Notes: a model not told the origin generated them from the sequence alone. Counted from the stretch's first letter, positions 15,070 through 24,659 are shown. The stretch: 64,000 bases of DNA from Salinimicrobium nanhaiense (GCA_012038135.1 JAAVJQ010000002.1:248001-312000), one strand, 5' to 3'. Made by a program: numbers and translations.

Positions 15070-16830
15070 ATGGAACAAGAATTTGAATCAAATGAAATTA
15101 TAGACAGGCTGCCCGCACACCTGAAGCAGTTCATAAAACCTCAGAATTACGAGCATTATACTCCCATTAATCAGGCGGTTTGGAGATATGTGATGCGTAA
15201 GAATGTTGACTACCTGAGCAAGGTGGCGCACTCCTCATATCTTGACGGATTAAAGCAAACAGGTATCTCTATTGACCACATTCCTAACATGTACGGGATG
15301 AACAGGATCCTGAAAGAAATCGGCTGGGCGGCAGTAGCCGTTGATGGTTTCATTCCGCCGGCAGCATTTATGGAATTTCAGGCGTTTAATGTGCTGGTGA
15401 TCGCCAGTGATATAAGGCAGTTGGAACACATTGAATACACCCCGGCACCGGATATTATTCATGAAGGTGCTGGCCATGCCCCTATCATTGCAAATCCCGA
15501 ATATGCAGAATACCTGCGACGCTTTGGGGAAATAGGTTGTAAAGCCATTTCCAGCGCCAAAGATTACGAAATCTACGAAGCCATACGTCATCTTTCCATT
15601 ATCAAAGAAGCTGAAGATACTCCGCAGGAAGAAATTGAAGCTGCCGAAAAAAGAGTCGACGAACTTCAAAATGACCAGCGGGAGCAAAGTGAAATGGCAC
15701 AGATAAGGAACCTGCACTGGTGGACTGTGGAATACGGACTCATTGGAACTGTTGAAAACCCGAAGATCTACGGTGCCGGACTCCTCTCCTCGATAGGGGA
15801 AAGCGCCTGGTGTATGACAGATAAGGTGAAGAAGATACCCTATGATATAAGTGCAGCACAGCAGGAATTCGACATCACAAAACCTCAACCCCAACTTTAT
15901 GTAACTCCCGACTTTGCTCATCTGAGCTCTGTTCTTGAAGAATTTGCCAATAAAATGGCACTGCGTGTTGGGGGACTGGAAGGTTTACAAAAATTGATCA
16001 ACTCCAAAAATATTGGCAGCATTGAGTTGAGTACCGGACTTCAGGTTTCCGGAACTTTCACACGCGTCATAGAACATAACGGCAAGCCGGTTTATTTTCA
16101 GACAACAGGAAAAACAGCATTGGCTTCCCGTGAAAAAGAGCTGGTTGGCCATGGCACTCAAAATCATCCTGATGGTTTTGGTTCCCCGGTGGGAAGACTA
16201 AAAAGTATCAATCTGGCAATTGAGGATATGGGTCCCAGAGATTTGAGGGCATACGATATCTATGAAGGCGAGCAGGTGAATTTTGAATTTGAAGGAGGCA
16301 TAAAAGTGAGTGGTGAGATCATCACCGGCACGAGAAACCTGCAGGGAAAGATCATCCTCATTAGCTTAAAGAATTGTACTGTTACTTATAAAGAGGAGAT
16401 CCTGTTCCAGCCGGAATGGGGTAATTATGATATGGCCGTTGGAAAAGAAATCATTTCTGCTTTTGCCGGTCCTGCCGATGCCAGGTCCTTTGATCTTATA
16501 ACACATGTACCTACTTCGACTACCATCAAGAGCAAAAAAACTCCGGAAAGAGAAGAACTGGAAAGCCTTTATGAATCGGTAAGGAACATCCGCCAGGGCA
16601 AGAACACCAAATTTTCACTGGATGCAGCTTTTGACCTGGTGAAAAAATATCATCCAAAGGATTGGTTGCTTTCTGTGGAGATTTTCGAATTGGTTAGTGG
16701 TAAGGATGAGAAACTGGCGCCACAGGTACTGGAGCATCTTGAAGATGTGAAACAGCGACGCCCCGAAGTGGCTCACCTCATCGATAATGGATTGGACCTG
16801 GTGAAACCAAGTCTGGTAAAAGCTAATTAA
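15070..16830 (+). CDS. Aromatic amino acid hydroxylase (phenylalanine 4-monooxygenase-like)
   Basis: A 586-residue cytosolic enzyme with a tetrahydrobiopterin-dependent aromatic hydroxylase core (residues about 60-320). The non-heme iron site is visible: HEGAGHAP supplies two His, and the Glu follows in the YGLIGTVENPK to GAGLLSSIGES region. It should hydroxylate phenylalanine to tyrosine. The roughly 260-residue C-terminal extension, with strands around GTFTRVIEHNGKPVYFQTTGK and helices at the end, is found in the long Bacteroidota form and has no clear role. A near-consensus -7 box ends eight bases before the ATG. The stop overlaps the convergent DUF4230 stop in the same TTAA. Confidence 0.9.
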   Translation: MEQEFESNEIIDRLPAHLKQFIKPQNYEHYTPINQAVWRYVMRKNVDYLSKVAHSSYLDGLKQTGISIDHIPNMYGMNRILKEIGWAAVAVDGFIPPAAFMEFQAFNVLVIASDIRQLEHIEYTPAPDIIHEGAGHAPIIANPEYAEYLRRFGEIGCKAISSAKDYEIYEAIRHLSIIKEAEDTPQEEIEAAEKRVDELQNDQREQSEMAQIRNLHWWTVEYGLIGTVENPKIYGAGLLSSIGESAWCMTDKVKKIPYDISAAQQEFDITKPQPQLYVTPDFAHLSSVLEEFANKMALRVGGLEGLQKLINSKNIGSIELSTGLQVSGTFTRVIEHNGKPVYFQTTGKTALASREKELVGHGTQNHPDGFGSPVGRLKSINLAIEDMGPRDLRAYDIYEGEQVNFEFEGGIKVSGEIITGTRNLQGKIILISLKNCTVTYKEEILFQPEWGNYDMAVGKEIISAFAGPADARSFDLITHVPTSTTIKSKKTPEREELESLYESVRNIRQGKNTKFSLDAAFDLVKKYHPKDWLLSVEIFELVSGKDEKLAPQVLEHLEDVKQRRPEVAHLIDNGLDLVKPSLVKAN

Positions 16831-17441
16831 AGTTTTAGTTCCTGCATTTCGCGTGCAGCACCAAACTCTTCGTTGTTATAGGTAAGCGTCCAGCCAAGGG
16901 TATTGGTTAAGATGTAGATCTTTTGCAGCTCGCTTATCAGCCGGTTTTTCGCATTAGACTTTAGTGTGGAATTCTCCACCTTTTCCAGCATAGATTTGTT
17001 GATGCGGGTTTTGATCTTGTTGTAGTCTTCGGCACTAAACTGGTTAAGATAATCCTGGGTAATGTCGTAATATTTAATATCCGGGTAAATATTGATCTCT
17101 TCTTTGGGAATATGTGTAATATGCACCGTCTTGTTCTCCTCATCCAGTTCGATCTCGAGTTTACTAAGATCATAAGCAACGGTAGCCCGGGTGTTCACTA
17201 CAATTAATGCTTTTTTACGGGCAGGCAATACATCAAAAAACCTGTTTTTGGTGTCATTATAAGTAAAGACCTGCGAAAAGGTCCCCTCTGTCACCACAAG
17301 TTTTCCAACATTTTTGATCTGTTGCTGGATCATGGCAGTACTTTCCTCCAGCCTGTCTCTTTCTGCATTTCTGTTCTCAAAATACCTGTAGGTGAGGAAG
17401 ATGATCAAAACCACAAGCGCGCCAACAATATATTTCTTCAT
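16827..17441 (-). CDS. DUF4230 membrane-anchored protein
   Basis: A 204-residue protein with one N-terminal transmembrane helix (residues 4-21, YIVGALVVLIIFLTYRYF) and a DUF4230 domain after it. The family is of unknown function; the domain should face the periplasm. The region LVVTEGTFSQVFTYND is the typical start of the domain, and ARKKALIVVNTRATVAYDLSKL lies in the middle. The stop codon shares the bases TTAA with the convergent hydroxylase gene. The upstream GSCFA gene is on the same strand 57 bases away. Confidence 0.85.
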   Translation of the reverse strand: MKKYIVGALVVLIIFLTYRYFENRNAERDRLEESTAMIQQQIKNVGKLVVTEGTFSQVFTYNDTKNRFFDVLPARKKALIVVNTRATVAYDLSKLEIELDEENKTVHITHIPKEEINIYPDIKYYDITQDYLNQFSAEDYNKIKTRINKSMLEKVENSTLKSNAKNRLISELQKIYILTNTLGWTLTYNNEEFGAAREMQELKL

Positions 17442-17498
17442 ATCTTAAAAATAGGAATTTGGCGAGGGCTTTTCTTGAACAAAATGTGAAGATTTACC

Positions 17499-18437
17499 TT
17501 AAAATCTAATTTGCGGCTCTTTTTCTTCAAGTTTTTCAATTTTTTGCTGAAGATCTCTGCGGAAGTTTTGATGAGCTTCGGAAGCTTCATTAAAAGGCCT
17601 GTGCAAAAGCCCTTTTTGAATGGTATCCACCTCTTTCATAACCGCGGAAGCTTCTGAAGCTATCCACGCCTCCTGAAACTTCTGCCATATATAATCCACA
17701 GCTGTCTGATTGGGATGCACCATGTCTTCTGCATAAAACCTGTAGTCCCGAAGTTCATCCATCATGATCTCATAAGCCGGAAAATAAGCGCAATTTTCTT
17801 CTGAAGCCACTATTTCCTGAACCGCAGTGATCAGCTTCGCCTTACTCCATTGATTCTCTACATATCCGTCTTTCAAGTGCCTTACGGGAGAGACTGTAAA
17901 AATGATCTGCACTTCGGGATTCAACTCTCTCACAATTACTGCAGCCTCAAAAAGGGCTTTTTTAGCATCTGTTATTTCCTTGCTGAAATTCTTCTGCGGC
18001 ACTTTGTGACAATTGGCCACCATCTCCCCTGACTCCTTTAGTCTGTAGCCCCAGGCCGTGCCCGGAGTGATGATCATATGTGTAGCCGATTTTAAAAAGG
18101 CTGCTGTTTCTTCCACTGCAGTATTCAGTTTCTCCAGGATCTCCTCCTTCTCTACCGCATTAAGATCTGAATGGGCTTCATAGCTGTGCCAGGCCTCGTT
18201 GTGGAAGAAAATATCAGCTTCTGTAAAAACATGGACTGATCTTACCCTTTTTAGCAGGTTAAGAATAGCGGCGGGATGAAAAAGAATTCCGAAGGGATTG
18301 AGCAAGTTTTGGAATTTAAAATACTCCAGTTTCTTCCCGATATTCTCCACAAAACAGGAACCCAAAAGCAGCACTTTTGAGGAGTAGTCAATTTTTGGTT
18401 CCTGAGGTACTATGGGAACTTGAGTACGGAATTCCAT
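17499..18437 (-). CDS. GSCFA-domain protein
   Basis: A 312-residue protein of the GSCFA family, named for the motif seen here as LLLGSCFVENIGKKL (about 28-42). The fold is SGNH/GDSL-esterase-like: the motif Ser would be the nucleophile, TPGTAWGY lies mid-protein, and DMVHPNQTAVDYIW near 237-250 holds the Asp-x-x-His pair of such hydrolases. It is probably cytosolic because no signal peptide is seen. The substrate is unknown. It lies downstream of alaS on the same strand, separated by two perfect palindromes that may act as a terminator. Confidence 0.88.
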   Translation of the reverse strand: MEFRTQVPIVPQEPKIDYSSKVLLLGSCFVENIGKKLEYFKFQNLLNPFGILFHPAAILNLLKRVRSVHVFTEADIFFHNEAWHSYEAHSDLNAVEKEEILEKLNTAVEETAAFLKSATHMIITPGTAWGYRLKESGEMVANCHKVPQKNFSKEITDAKKALFEAAVIVRELNPEVQIIFTVSPVRHLKDGYVENQWSKAKLITAVQEIVASEENCAYFPAYEIMMDELRDYRFYAEDMVHPNQTAVDYIWQKFQEAWIASEASAVMKEVDTIQKGLLHRPFNEASEAHQNFRRDLQQKIEKLEEKEPQIRF

Positions 18438-18512
18438 TTTTTATTGCTTTAGTAACTCTCAAGAGCTCACAGATTTTGGAAACTGTGAGGTCTGTTTTTT
18501 ACTTTGGAATCA

Positions 18513-18545
18513 AACCCTTTCAGGGTTTAGAACCCTGAAAGGGTT
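18513..18545. repeat. Perfect 15-bp palindrome AACCCTTTCAGGGTT
   Basis: Arms 18513-18527 and 18531-18545 are exact inverse complements with the 3-nt loop TAG. The downstream GATTTGATAT resembles the GATAT after the related element at 8053-8092. It lies in the 168-bp spacer between alaS and the GSCFA gene. Confidence 0.85.
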
Positions 18546-18560
18546 GATTTGATATCTTAA

Positions 18561-18593
18561 AAACCTAACAGGTCTTGAAGACCTGTTAGGTTT
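18561..18593. repeat. Perfect 16-bp palindrome AAACCTAACAGGTCTT, possible alaS terminator
   Basis: Arms 18561-18576 and 18578-18593 are exact inverse complements around a single G. Read on the minus strand, the stem ends in a run of five T residues, so it could terminate alaS transcription as well as being an interspersed repeat. Confidence 0.8.
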
Positions 18594-18605
18594 GCAACGG
18601 TTTCA

Positions 18606-21218
18606 TTATTTAATAAACTCCTCTGCCTTTTGCAGCGCCTCATCCAATCCTGCAGGATTTTTTCCTCCGGCTGTGGCGTAAAAAGGTTGTCCGCCGCCGC
18701 CGCCCTGAATGTAACGCCCGAGTTCTTTAACCACTTTACCCGCGTGCAGATCTTTTTCCTTTACGAGCTCCTTTGAGATATAACAGGAAAGCACTGCTTT
18801 TTCACCGTGTTGGGCACCAAAAAGCAGGAACAAATTCTTCATTTCGTCTCCCAACTGGAAGGAAAGATCTTTAATTCCTCCTATATCAAGATCAACTTTT
18901 TGAGCTAAAAAGTTGATCCCGTTGATCTCTTTGATCTGGCTTTTTAGATCGCCTTTCAGGTTTTTAGCCTTGTCACGAAGTAAAGCTTCAATCTGCTTTT
19001 TTAGCTCTGCATTCTCTTCCTGCAGGTTCACCACAGCTTTAACCGGATCTTTTGCATTTTTAAGCACTGCCTTTAACTCACTAAAGGCTTCAGTTTGTGC
19101 AGTAAAATATTCCTTTGCAGCCTCGTTGGTGATCGCTTCAATCCTTCGGATTCCTGATGCTACAGCCCCTTCAGAAATGATCTTAAAGTGCCAGATATCC
19201 GAAGTGTTTCCCACATGGGTTCCGCCGCAGAGCTCCATAGAATCACCGAAACGCACTGCACGAACCTTGTCCCCGTATTTCTCTCCAAAAAGGGCAATTG
19301 CACCATCGTTTATGGCTTCCTGATAAGTCATCTCCCTATTGTCGACCAGCGGAAGTCTTTCAGCAATTCTGGAATTAACGAACTTCTCTACCTGCTGCAG
19401 TTCTTCCGCAGAAACTTTGCTGAAATGAGAAAAGTCAAATCTTAGATAATCACTTTGCACCATAGAACCTTTCTGCTCCACGTGTGTTCCCAATATTTTA
19501 CGAAGCGCCTGATGTAGCAAATGAGTGGCACTATGATTGGCAGCTGTTCTTGCTCTTTGTACTGCATTCACTTTAGCCGATAAGGTCCCGGAAAGATCAT
19601 CGGGTAGTTCTTTGGAAAGGTGAATGATAAGGTTGTTTTCCTTACGGGTGTCTAAAATGTAAATTACGTTTCCGTTTTTTGCTTCCAGAGTACCCTTATC
19701 TCCAACCTGGCCTCCGCCTTCGGGATAAAAAGGTGTCCTGCTGAAAACAAGTTGGTAGAGCTCACCTTCTTTTTGAGATTCCACTTTTCTGTATCGCAGG
19801 ATCTCCACTTCTGCCTCAAGACTGTCATAACCCACAAACCCTTCGGTCTCTGCTTCTTTTACCACCTGCCAGTCTCCTGAGGTAACTTTTGATGCATTCC
19901 TGGAACGGTCTTTTTGCTTCTGAAGCTCCTCCTCAAAACCTTTCTGATCTAAAGAATAACCTTTTTCGCTTAGGATCAAAGCTGTCAGGTCGATTGGAAA
20001 TCCGTAAGTGTCATATAATTCAAAGGCCTTTTTGCCCGAAACATTTTTGTCTTTGCTTTCGTTCATGATCTGGTCCAGCAACACCAGCCCCTGATCAAGG
20101 GTGCGTAAAAAGGAATTTTCTTCCTCTCTTATCACATTCTCAATGAGATTCTGCTGAGAGCGCAATTCGGGAAAAGCTTCCCCCATTTGTTTGGCCAGGG
20201 TATCCACCAGCTTATAAACAAAAGGCTCTTTTTGATTCAAAAAGGTAAATCCGTAACGGATCGCCCTTCTCAAAATTCGGCGAATCACATATCCTGCTCC
20301 GCCACTGCCGGGTAACTGCCCATCGGCAATAGCGAAAGAAACTGCGCGCACGTGATCTGCGATCACCCTAATGGCAATATCAGTTTCCTCGTCTTTTCCG
20401 TATTCGGAAGCAGTGGTCTCGCTTATTTTTTTAATCAGCGGAGTAAAAACATCTGTATCATAATTCGATTTGACGCCTTGCAGTGTCATACACAGGCGCT
20501 CAAAGCCCATTCCTGTATCTACATGTTTTTCGGGAAGTTTTTCTAAAGAACCATCAGCCTTCCGGTTAAACTGGATGAAAACCAGGTTCCATATTTCCAC
20601 CACCAGCGGATGATCATTATTGACCAGGTCTCTTCCGGGGATTTTAGCTTTTTCTTCCGCAGAACGCAGGTCCACATGAATTTCAGAAGAAGGTCCGCAG
20701 GGACCCTGATCTCCCATTTCCCAGAAGTTGTCCTTTTTATTTCCGTAGATGATACGGTCTTCGGGCACAAGAGTCTTCCACAGGTCAAGAGCTTCCTTAT
20801 CCAGCGGCAGATCTTCCTCCTCATTCCCTTCAAAAACAGATACGTAGAGGTTTTCCTTGTCGAGCTTATAAACCTCGGTAAGTAATTCCCAGGCCCAGGT
20901 GATCGCTTCTTTTTTAAAATAATCTCCAAAACTCCAGTTGCCCAACATCTCGAACATGGTATGGTGATAGGTATCTTTTCCTACCTCTTCCAGATCGTTG
21001 TGCTTACCGCTTACGCGCAGACATTTTTGGGTATCGGCGATGCGGCGGCTTTTAGGAGTTCCGTTGCCAAGAAAGTACTCCTTGAACTGGTTCATCCCTG
21101 CATTGGTGAACATCAGGGTAGGATCATCTTTTACCACCATTGGTGCAGATGGAACAATACTATGGGACTTATTTTGGAAAAATTCGAGGAATTTTGAACG
21201 TATCTCCTGAGACTTCAT
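18606..21218 (-). CDS. alaS: Alanine--tRNA ligase
   Basis: An 870-residue cytosolic class II synthetase that charges tRNA-Ala. The catalytic core is residues 1-250 ([15 protein letters not shown] start, [15 protein letters not shown] near 35, [12 protein letters not shown]). An RNA-binding helical domain follows. The editing domain has its zinc motif [11 protein letters not shown] near 567 and the CGGTHV motif near 670. The C-terminal C-Ala domain ends in [23 protein letters not shown]. Length is normal and all motifs are intact. It diverges from the M23 peptidase gene across 124 bases. Confidence 0.98.
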   Translation of the reverse strand: MKSQEIRSKFLEFFQNKSHSIVPSAPMVVKDDPTLMFTNAGMNQFKEYFLGNGTPKSRRIADTQKCLRVSGKHNDLEEVGKDTYHHTMFEMLGNWSFGDYFKKEAITWAWELLTEVYKLDKENLYVSVFEGNEEEDLPLDKEALDLWKTLVPEDRIIYGNKKDNFWEMGDQGPCGPSSEIHVDLRSAEEKAKIPGRDLVNNDHPLVVEIWNLVFIQFNRKADGSLEKLPEKHVDTGMGFERLCMTLQGVKSNYDTDVFTPLIKKISETTASEYGKDEETDIAIRVIADHVRAVSFAIADGQLPGSGGAGYVIRRILRRAIRYGFTFLNQKEPFVYKLVDTLAKQMGEAFPELRSQQNLIENVIREEENSFLRTLDQGLVLLDQIMNESKDKNVSGKKAFELYDTYGFPIDLTALILSEKGYSLDQKGFEEELQKQKDRSRNASKVTSGDWQVVKEAETEGFVGYDSLEAEVEILRYRKVESQKEGELYQLVFSRTPFYPEGGGQVGDKGTLEAKNGNVIYILDTRKENNLIIHLSKELPDDLSGTLSAKVNAVQRARTAANHSATHLLHQALRKILGTHVEQKGSMVQSDYLRFDFSHFSKVSAEELQQVEKFVNSRIAERLPLVDNREMTYQEAINDGAIALFGEKYGDKVRAVRFGDSMELCGGTHVGNTSDIWHFKIISEGAVASGIRRIEAITNEAAKEYFTAQTEAFSELKAVLKNAKDPVKAVVNLQEENAELKKQIEALLRDKAKNLKGDLKSQIKEINGINFLAQKVDLDIGGIKDLSFQLGDEMKNLFLLFGAQHGEKAVLSCYISKELVKEKDLHAGKVVKELGRYIQGGGGGQPFYATAGGKNPAGLDEALQKAEEFIK

Positions 21219-21262
21219 GAAAAGTTAAATTTTTTATATTATGCTTTCGGAAAAACAATTTT

Positions 21263-21270
21263 TATATTTG
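21263..21270 (+). promoter_or_regulatory. -7 box TATATTTG for the M23-MerR-LemA-TPM operon
   Basis: A TAnnTTTG match in the divergent spacer from alaS. It would give a leader of about 65-70 bases before the ATG at 21343. Confidence 0.5.
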
Positions 21271-21342
21271 TTCGTTTCTCAAGCTGACTGTTGCACTGTT
21301 TTTGCAACATTTCAAGTAAGCAAAAATAGAATAATTTAACTT

Positions 21343-22320
21343 ATGTCTAAGGTTAAATATTATTACGACAGCGAGACGCTTTCCTATAAAAAGATAGAGC
21401 GTAAGAAGGGCCGCCGCCTTGGAATTGCTGCGCTTAGCGTGCTGGGAACCTTCCTGGCAGGCTTTATTCTTCTTGTGATCTATCTCAATATTCCGCAGCT
21501 GGAAACTCCCAAGGAACGCGCCCTGGCAAGAGAGCTTGAAAATATGAAATTGCAGTACAGCCTCCTCAACCGGAAAATGGAGCAGGTGGAGAATGTTTTG
21601 GCAAATGTAGAAGATCGGGACAACAACATTTACCGTTTGTATTTTGAAGCAAGTCCTATTCCCGAAGAACAGCGATTAGCAGGATTTGGAGGGATCAACC
21701 GCTACAAAGATCTCGAAGGCTTTGACAATTCAAAGCTCATCATGGATAGCCATAAAAAACTGGACATGCTCACCAAGCGTTTGGTAGTGCAGTCGCGGTC
21801 CCTCGACGAGATCGTAGCATTAGCAGAGGACAAAGAGAATCTGCTGGCTTCCATTCCCGCGATCATGCCTATAAAAAATGAAAATCTGAAGAGAATGGCT
21901 TCCGGTTATGGCTGGAGAACAGACCCTTTCACTAAAATAAGGAAATTCCACTACGGAATGGATTTTACTGCGCCCAGGGGTACCCCCGTTTATGCCACAG
22001 GAGACGGAGTTGTAGAGCGAGCCGATAATAAATCCAGCGGGTACGGGAATCACATTAGAATAGATCACGGCTTCGGCTATGTTAGCCTTTATGCCCATTT
22101 ATACAAGTACAATGTACGAAGAGGTCAACGGGTACAACGAGGTGACCTTATAGGTTTTGTTGGCAGCACAGGTCGTTCCCAGGCTCCGCATCTGCATTAC
22201 GAGATCTTTAAGGATGAAGATAAGATCAATCCTATCAACTTCTACTACGGACATCTTTCTCCTGCTGAATATGATGAGATCCTGGAGCAGTCACAACTTG
22301 AAAACCAATCTCTGGATTAA
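21343..22320 (+). CDS. M23-family peptidoglycan endopeptidase
   Basis: A 325-residue inner-membrane protein: cytoplasmic N-terminus, one membrane helix (residues 27-49, LGIAALSVLGTFLAGFILLVIYL), a coiled coil (55-90) and a periplasmic LytM/M23 domain (190-300). The zinc ligands are present (HYGMD and HLHYE), so it should be an active DD-endopeptidase rather than an EnvC-like activator. The membrane-anchored, coiled-coil plus M23 arrangement resembles cell-shape and division hydrolases. Its stop overlaps the MerR gene start by one base (TAATG), so the two are translationally coupled. Confidence 0.93.
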   Translation: MSKVKYYYDSETLSYKKIERKKGRRLGIAALSVLGTFLAGFILLVIYLNIPQLETPKERALARELENMKLQYSLLNRKMEQVENVLANVEDRDNNIYRLYFEASPIPEEQRLAGFGGINRYKDLEGFDNSKLIMDSHKKLDMLTKRLVVQSRSLDEIVALAEDKENLLASIPAIMPIKNENLKRMASGYGWRTDPFTKIRKFHYGMDFTAPRGTPVYATGDGVVERADNKSSGYGNHIRIDHGFGYVSLYAHLYKYNVRRGQRVQRGDLIGFVGSTGRSQAPHLHYEIFKDEDKINPINFYYGHLSPAEYDEILEQSQLENQSLD

Positions 22321-22652
22321 TGCACGTAGACCTGCCCGATAAGTTATACTACGGAATTGGAGAAGTTGCCGAAGCCTTTGGCGTCAACACCTCGCTAATT
22401 AGATTCTGGGAGAAGGAGTTTGATGCTATCAAGCCAAAGAAGAACGCGAAAGGAAACAGGAAATTTACCAAAGAAGATATAAAGAACCTGGAATTGATCT
22501 ACCATCTGGTCAAGGAGAGAGGTTTTACCCTGGAAGGGGCAAAAATCCACCTGAAGGAAGAGAAAAGCAGGAAAACATTGTCTAACTTTGACGTGATTCG
22601 AAAACTGGAGAACATCAAATCTCAACTAATCAAACTAAAACAGGAACTATAA
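22320..22652 (+). CDS. MerR-family transcriptional regulator
   Basis: A 110-residue DNA-binding protein. A MerR-type helix-turn-helix spans about 6-75 (YYGIGEVAEAFGVNTSLIRFWEKEF), followed by a short dimerisation coiled coil (KLENIKSQLIKLKQEL). There is no effector-binding domain or metal-binding Cys, so it belongs to the short MerR group common in Bacteroidota. It lies in the same operon as the M23 peptidase and LemA, one base after one and two bases before the other. Its targets cannot be inferred. Confidence 0.9.
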   Translation: MHVDLPDKLYYGIGEVAEAFGVNTSLIRFWEKEFDAIKPKKNAKGNRKFTKEDIKNLELIYHLVKERGFTLEGAKIHLKEEKSRKTLSNFDVIRKLENIKSQLIKLKQEL

Positions 22653-22653
22653 C

Positions 22654-23250
22654 ATGAAAAAATGGCTCGTACCCGTTCTCATTATTGGAGCAATAATTCT
22701 GGGAATTTATTTATTGACCGTAGGGAAATATAATAATGCAGTACAAAAGCAGGAAAATGCGAAGACAGCCTGGTCTCAGGTAGAAAGTGCATACCAACGC
22801 CGAAGCGATCTTATTCCCAATCTTGTAAACACCGTAAAAGGTGCAGCCGATTTTGAAAGAGGAACTTTGACAGACGTTATTGAGGCAAGAGCAAAGGCTA
22901 CCTCGGTAAATGTCGATGCCGATAATATCACTCAGGAGCAAATGCAGCAGTATCAGCAGGCTCAGGGCGAAGTAAGTTCGGCTTTGTCAAGGCTACTGGT
23001 GACTGTAGAAAGATATCCGGAATTAAAAGCTACACAGAACTTTCAGCAGCTACAGTCTCAGCTGGAAGGCACAGAGAACAGGATCAATGTGGAAAGGAAC
23101 AGGTATAATGAAACCGTAAACGAATATAATGTTTACATAAAGCAGTTCCCAAACAATATTATTGTGGGCATGTACGGCTTTGATGAAATGCCACGTTACG
23201 CAGCCGATCCCGGTGCAGAAGATGCGCCCGAAGTAGACTTTGATTTTTAA
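22654..23250 (+). CDS. LemA-family protein
   Basis: A 198-residue protein with an N-terminal membrane helix (residues 4-22) and a helical LemA domain. The signature AKTAWSQVESAYQRRSDLIPNLVNTVKG (about 29-56, split here by family variation) is clear. LemA proteins form a helical bundle near the membrane and occur next to TPM-domain proteins in many bacteria; their role is unknown. The two TPM genes follow directly, which is the typical LemA-TPM cassette. Confidence 0.92.
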   Translation: MKKWLVPVLIIGAIILGIYLLTVGKYNNAVQKQENAKTAWSQVESAYQRRSDLIPNLVNTVKGAADFERGTLTDVIEARAKATSVNVDADNITQEQMQQYQQAQGEVSSALSRLLVTVERYPELKATQNFQQLQSQLEGTENRINVERNRYNETVNEYNVYIKQFPNNIIVGMYGFDEMPRYAADPGAEDAPEVDFDF

Positions 23251-23262
23251 AATACTTCAGAA

Positions 23263-23697
23263 ATGTCAAAAATAGAAGAATTTCTTTCCGAAGAGGAGGA
23301 AGCAGAAGTCGTTGATGCCATTAGGCGGGCCGAGAGAAAAACTTCGGGAGAGATTCGTGTACATATTGAAAAGACCAGTAAAGGTGAGATCTGGGACAGG
23401 GCGATGGAAGTCTTCCACCTCCTTAAAATGGATAACACCAAAGAAGATAACGGCGTTCTTATCTACGTAGCAATCGACGACCGCAAATTCATCATCTACG
23501 GTGACAAAGGGATCAATGCCGTGGTACCCAAAGATTTTTGGGAGACCACAAAAGACGCTATTGCTTCAGAATTCAAAAAAGGCAATTTTAAGCAGGGTTT
23601 GATCGACGGCATTTTAAGAGCAGGCCACGAACTCCAGGCACATTTCCCGTGGGAAGAAGGAGATACCAACGAACTTTCGGATAAAATATCCAAATAA
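23263..23697 (+). CDS. TPM-domain protein (short, no membrane segment)
   Basis: A 144-residue protein made almost entirely of a TPM domain (Thylakoid-Psb27-like fold): AIRRAERKTSGEIRVHIEKTS at the start, then DDRKFIIYGDKGINAVVP. There is no signal peptide, so it should stay in the cytoplasm or bind the membrane through LemA. Its stop overlaps the next gene's start (TAATGA), giving coupled translation. Plant TPM relatives have phosphatase activity and take part in photosystem repair; the bacterial role is open. Confidence 0.9.
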   Translation: MSKIEEFLSEEEEAEVVDAIRRAERKTSGEIRVHIEKTSKGEIWDRAMEVFHLLKMDNTKEDNGVLIYVAIDDRKFIIYGDKGINAVVPKDFWETTKDAIASEFKKGNFKQGLIDGILRAGHELQAHFPWEEGDTNELSDKISK

Positions 23698-24491
23698 TGA
23701 ACTATCTACAGCGGAATTACCTTTTACTCATCCTTTTGCTTTCTACCGCTTTACCGGCTTTAGCACAAAGAGATATTCCGCCAAAGCCTTCCAAGCAGAC
23801 AAGTGTCTATGATGAAGCCGATGTATTAAGTGCTTCGGAAGAGCAGGCGCTTGAGAGAAAGCTTATCAACTATGCCGATACTACTTCCACACAAATTGTC
23901 ATTGCTACTATAGAATCCCTCCAGGGCGAGGAGATCGCGACCTATGCAACAGAATGGGCGCACGAATGGGGTGTAGGACAGGAAAAAGAGGATAACGGTA
24001 TATTCATTCTGCTTTCTGAAGGGGATCGCCTTATACAGATCCAGACAGGCTACGGGATAGAACCTTATCTTACTGATGCCCTTTCCCATCAGATCGTACA
24101 AAATATTATCCTTCCGGAATTCCGGAATGACAGTTATTATGCTGGCCTTGATGCCGGGACAACTGCTATTTTCCAGGTGCTGAATGGTACTTACGAAGGA
24201 ACCAGGCCTCCCGAGGGTGGTGGCGCCGGACCCCGATTTATCATATTGGCGATCATCTTTATTTTCTTTCTTATTGTCCTCAGTTCCCGCAACAAACGCG
24301 GAGGCGGTCGCGGCGGATACCGTCGTGGCGGCGGACTTCTGGACATCCTTGTGCTTAGCAGCCTTGGCCGTGGCGGATTTGGCGGCGGCAGCTTTGGCGG
24401 CGGCGGAGGTGGCTTCGGTGGCGGTGGCGGCTTTGGTGGCGGCTTCGGCGGCGGCGGTTTTGGCGGCGGTGGTGCCGGAGGGGGATGGTAG
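23697..24491 (+). CDS. TPM-domain protein with Gly-rich tail (YgcG family)
   Basis: A 264-residue exported protein: signal peptide (1-23, ending LPALAQ), TPM domain (35-155, VYDEADVLSASEEQALERKL then STQIVIATIESLQGEEI), one membrane helix (178-200, FIILAIIFIFFLIVL) and a C-terminal tail of Arg and then almost pure Gly/Phe (about 205-264). This matches YgcG, whose Gly-rich tail ends in GGGGAGGGW-like repeats. The TPM domain lies outside the inner membrane and the tail inside. It is the last gene of the M23-MerR-LemA-TPM-TPM operon. Confidence 0.92.
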   Translation: MNYLQRNYLLLILLLSTALPALAQRDIPPKPSKQTSVYDEADVLSASEEQALERKLINYADTTSTQIVIATIESLQGEEIATYATEWAHEWGVGQEKEDNGIFILLSEGDRLIQIQTGYGIEPYLTDALSHQIVQNIILPEFRNDSYYAGLDAGTTAIFQVLNGTYEGTRPPEGGGAGPRFIILAIIFIFFLIVLSSRNKRGGGRGGYRRGGGLLDILVLSSLGRGGFGGGSFGGGGGGFGGGGGFGGGFGGGGFGGGGAGGGW

Positions 24492-24493
24492 TC

Positions 24494-24525
24494 CAGTGTT
24501 CAGTTGGCAGTGTTCAGTTGGCAGT
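24494..24525. repeat. Tandem CAGTGTTCAGTTGG repeat
   Basis: Two 14-bp copies of CAGTGTTCAGTTGG are followed by CAGT, right after the YgcG-like stop. Relatives occur at 30377-30405 and 48659-48676. Confidence 0.7.
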
Positions 24526-24580
24526 AATGAGTAGAATATTCCAAATCATAAATTCCCATTTTTATTTTTTTAGGATGTAG

Positions 24581-24600
24581 ACCCGTGACTTATCACGGGT
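24581..24600. repeat. 8-bp hairpin ACCCGTGA/TCACGGGT
   Basis: A perfect 8-bp inverted repeat with loop CTTA in the 616-bp gene-free gap between the YgcG-like gene and the outer-membrane protein. It could serve as a terminator but has no T-run. Confidence 0.6.
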
Positions 24601-24659
24601 GAAAAATCAGAAATCAAAATGTCCCCATAGGAAGGTATCACCCGGGGCAATGAATTTAT

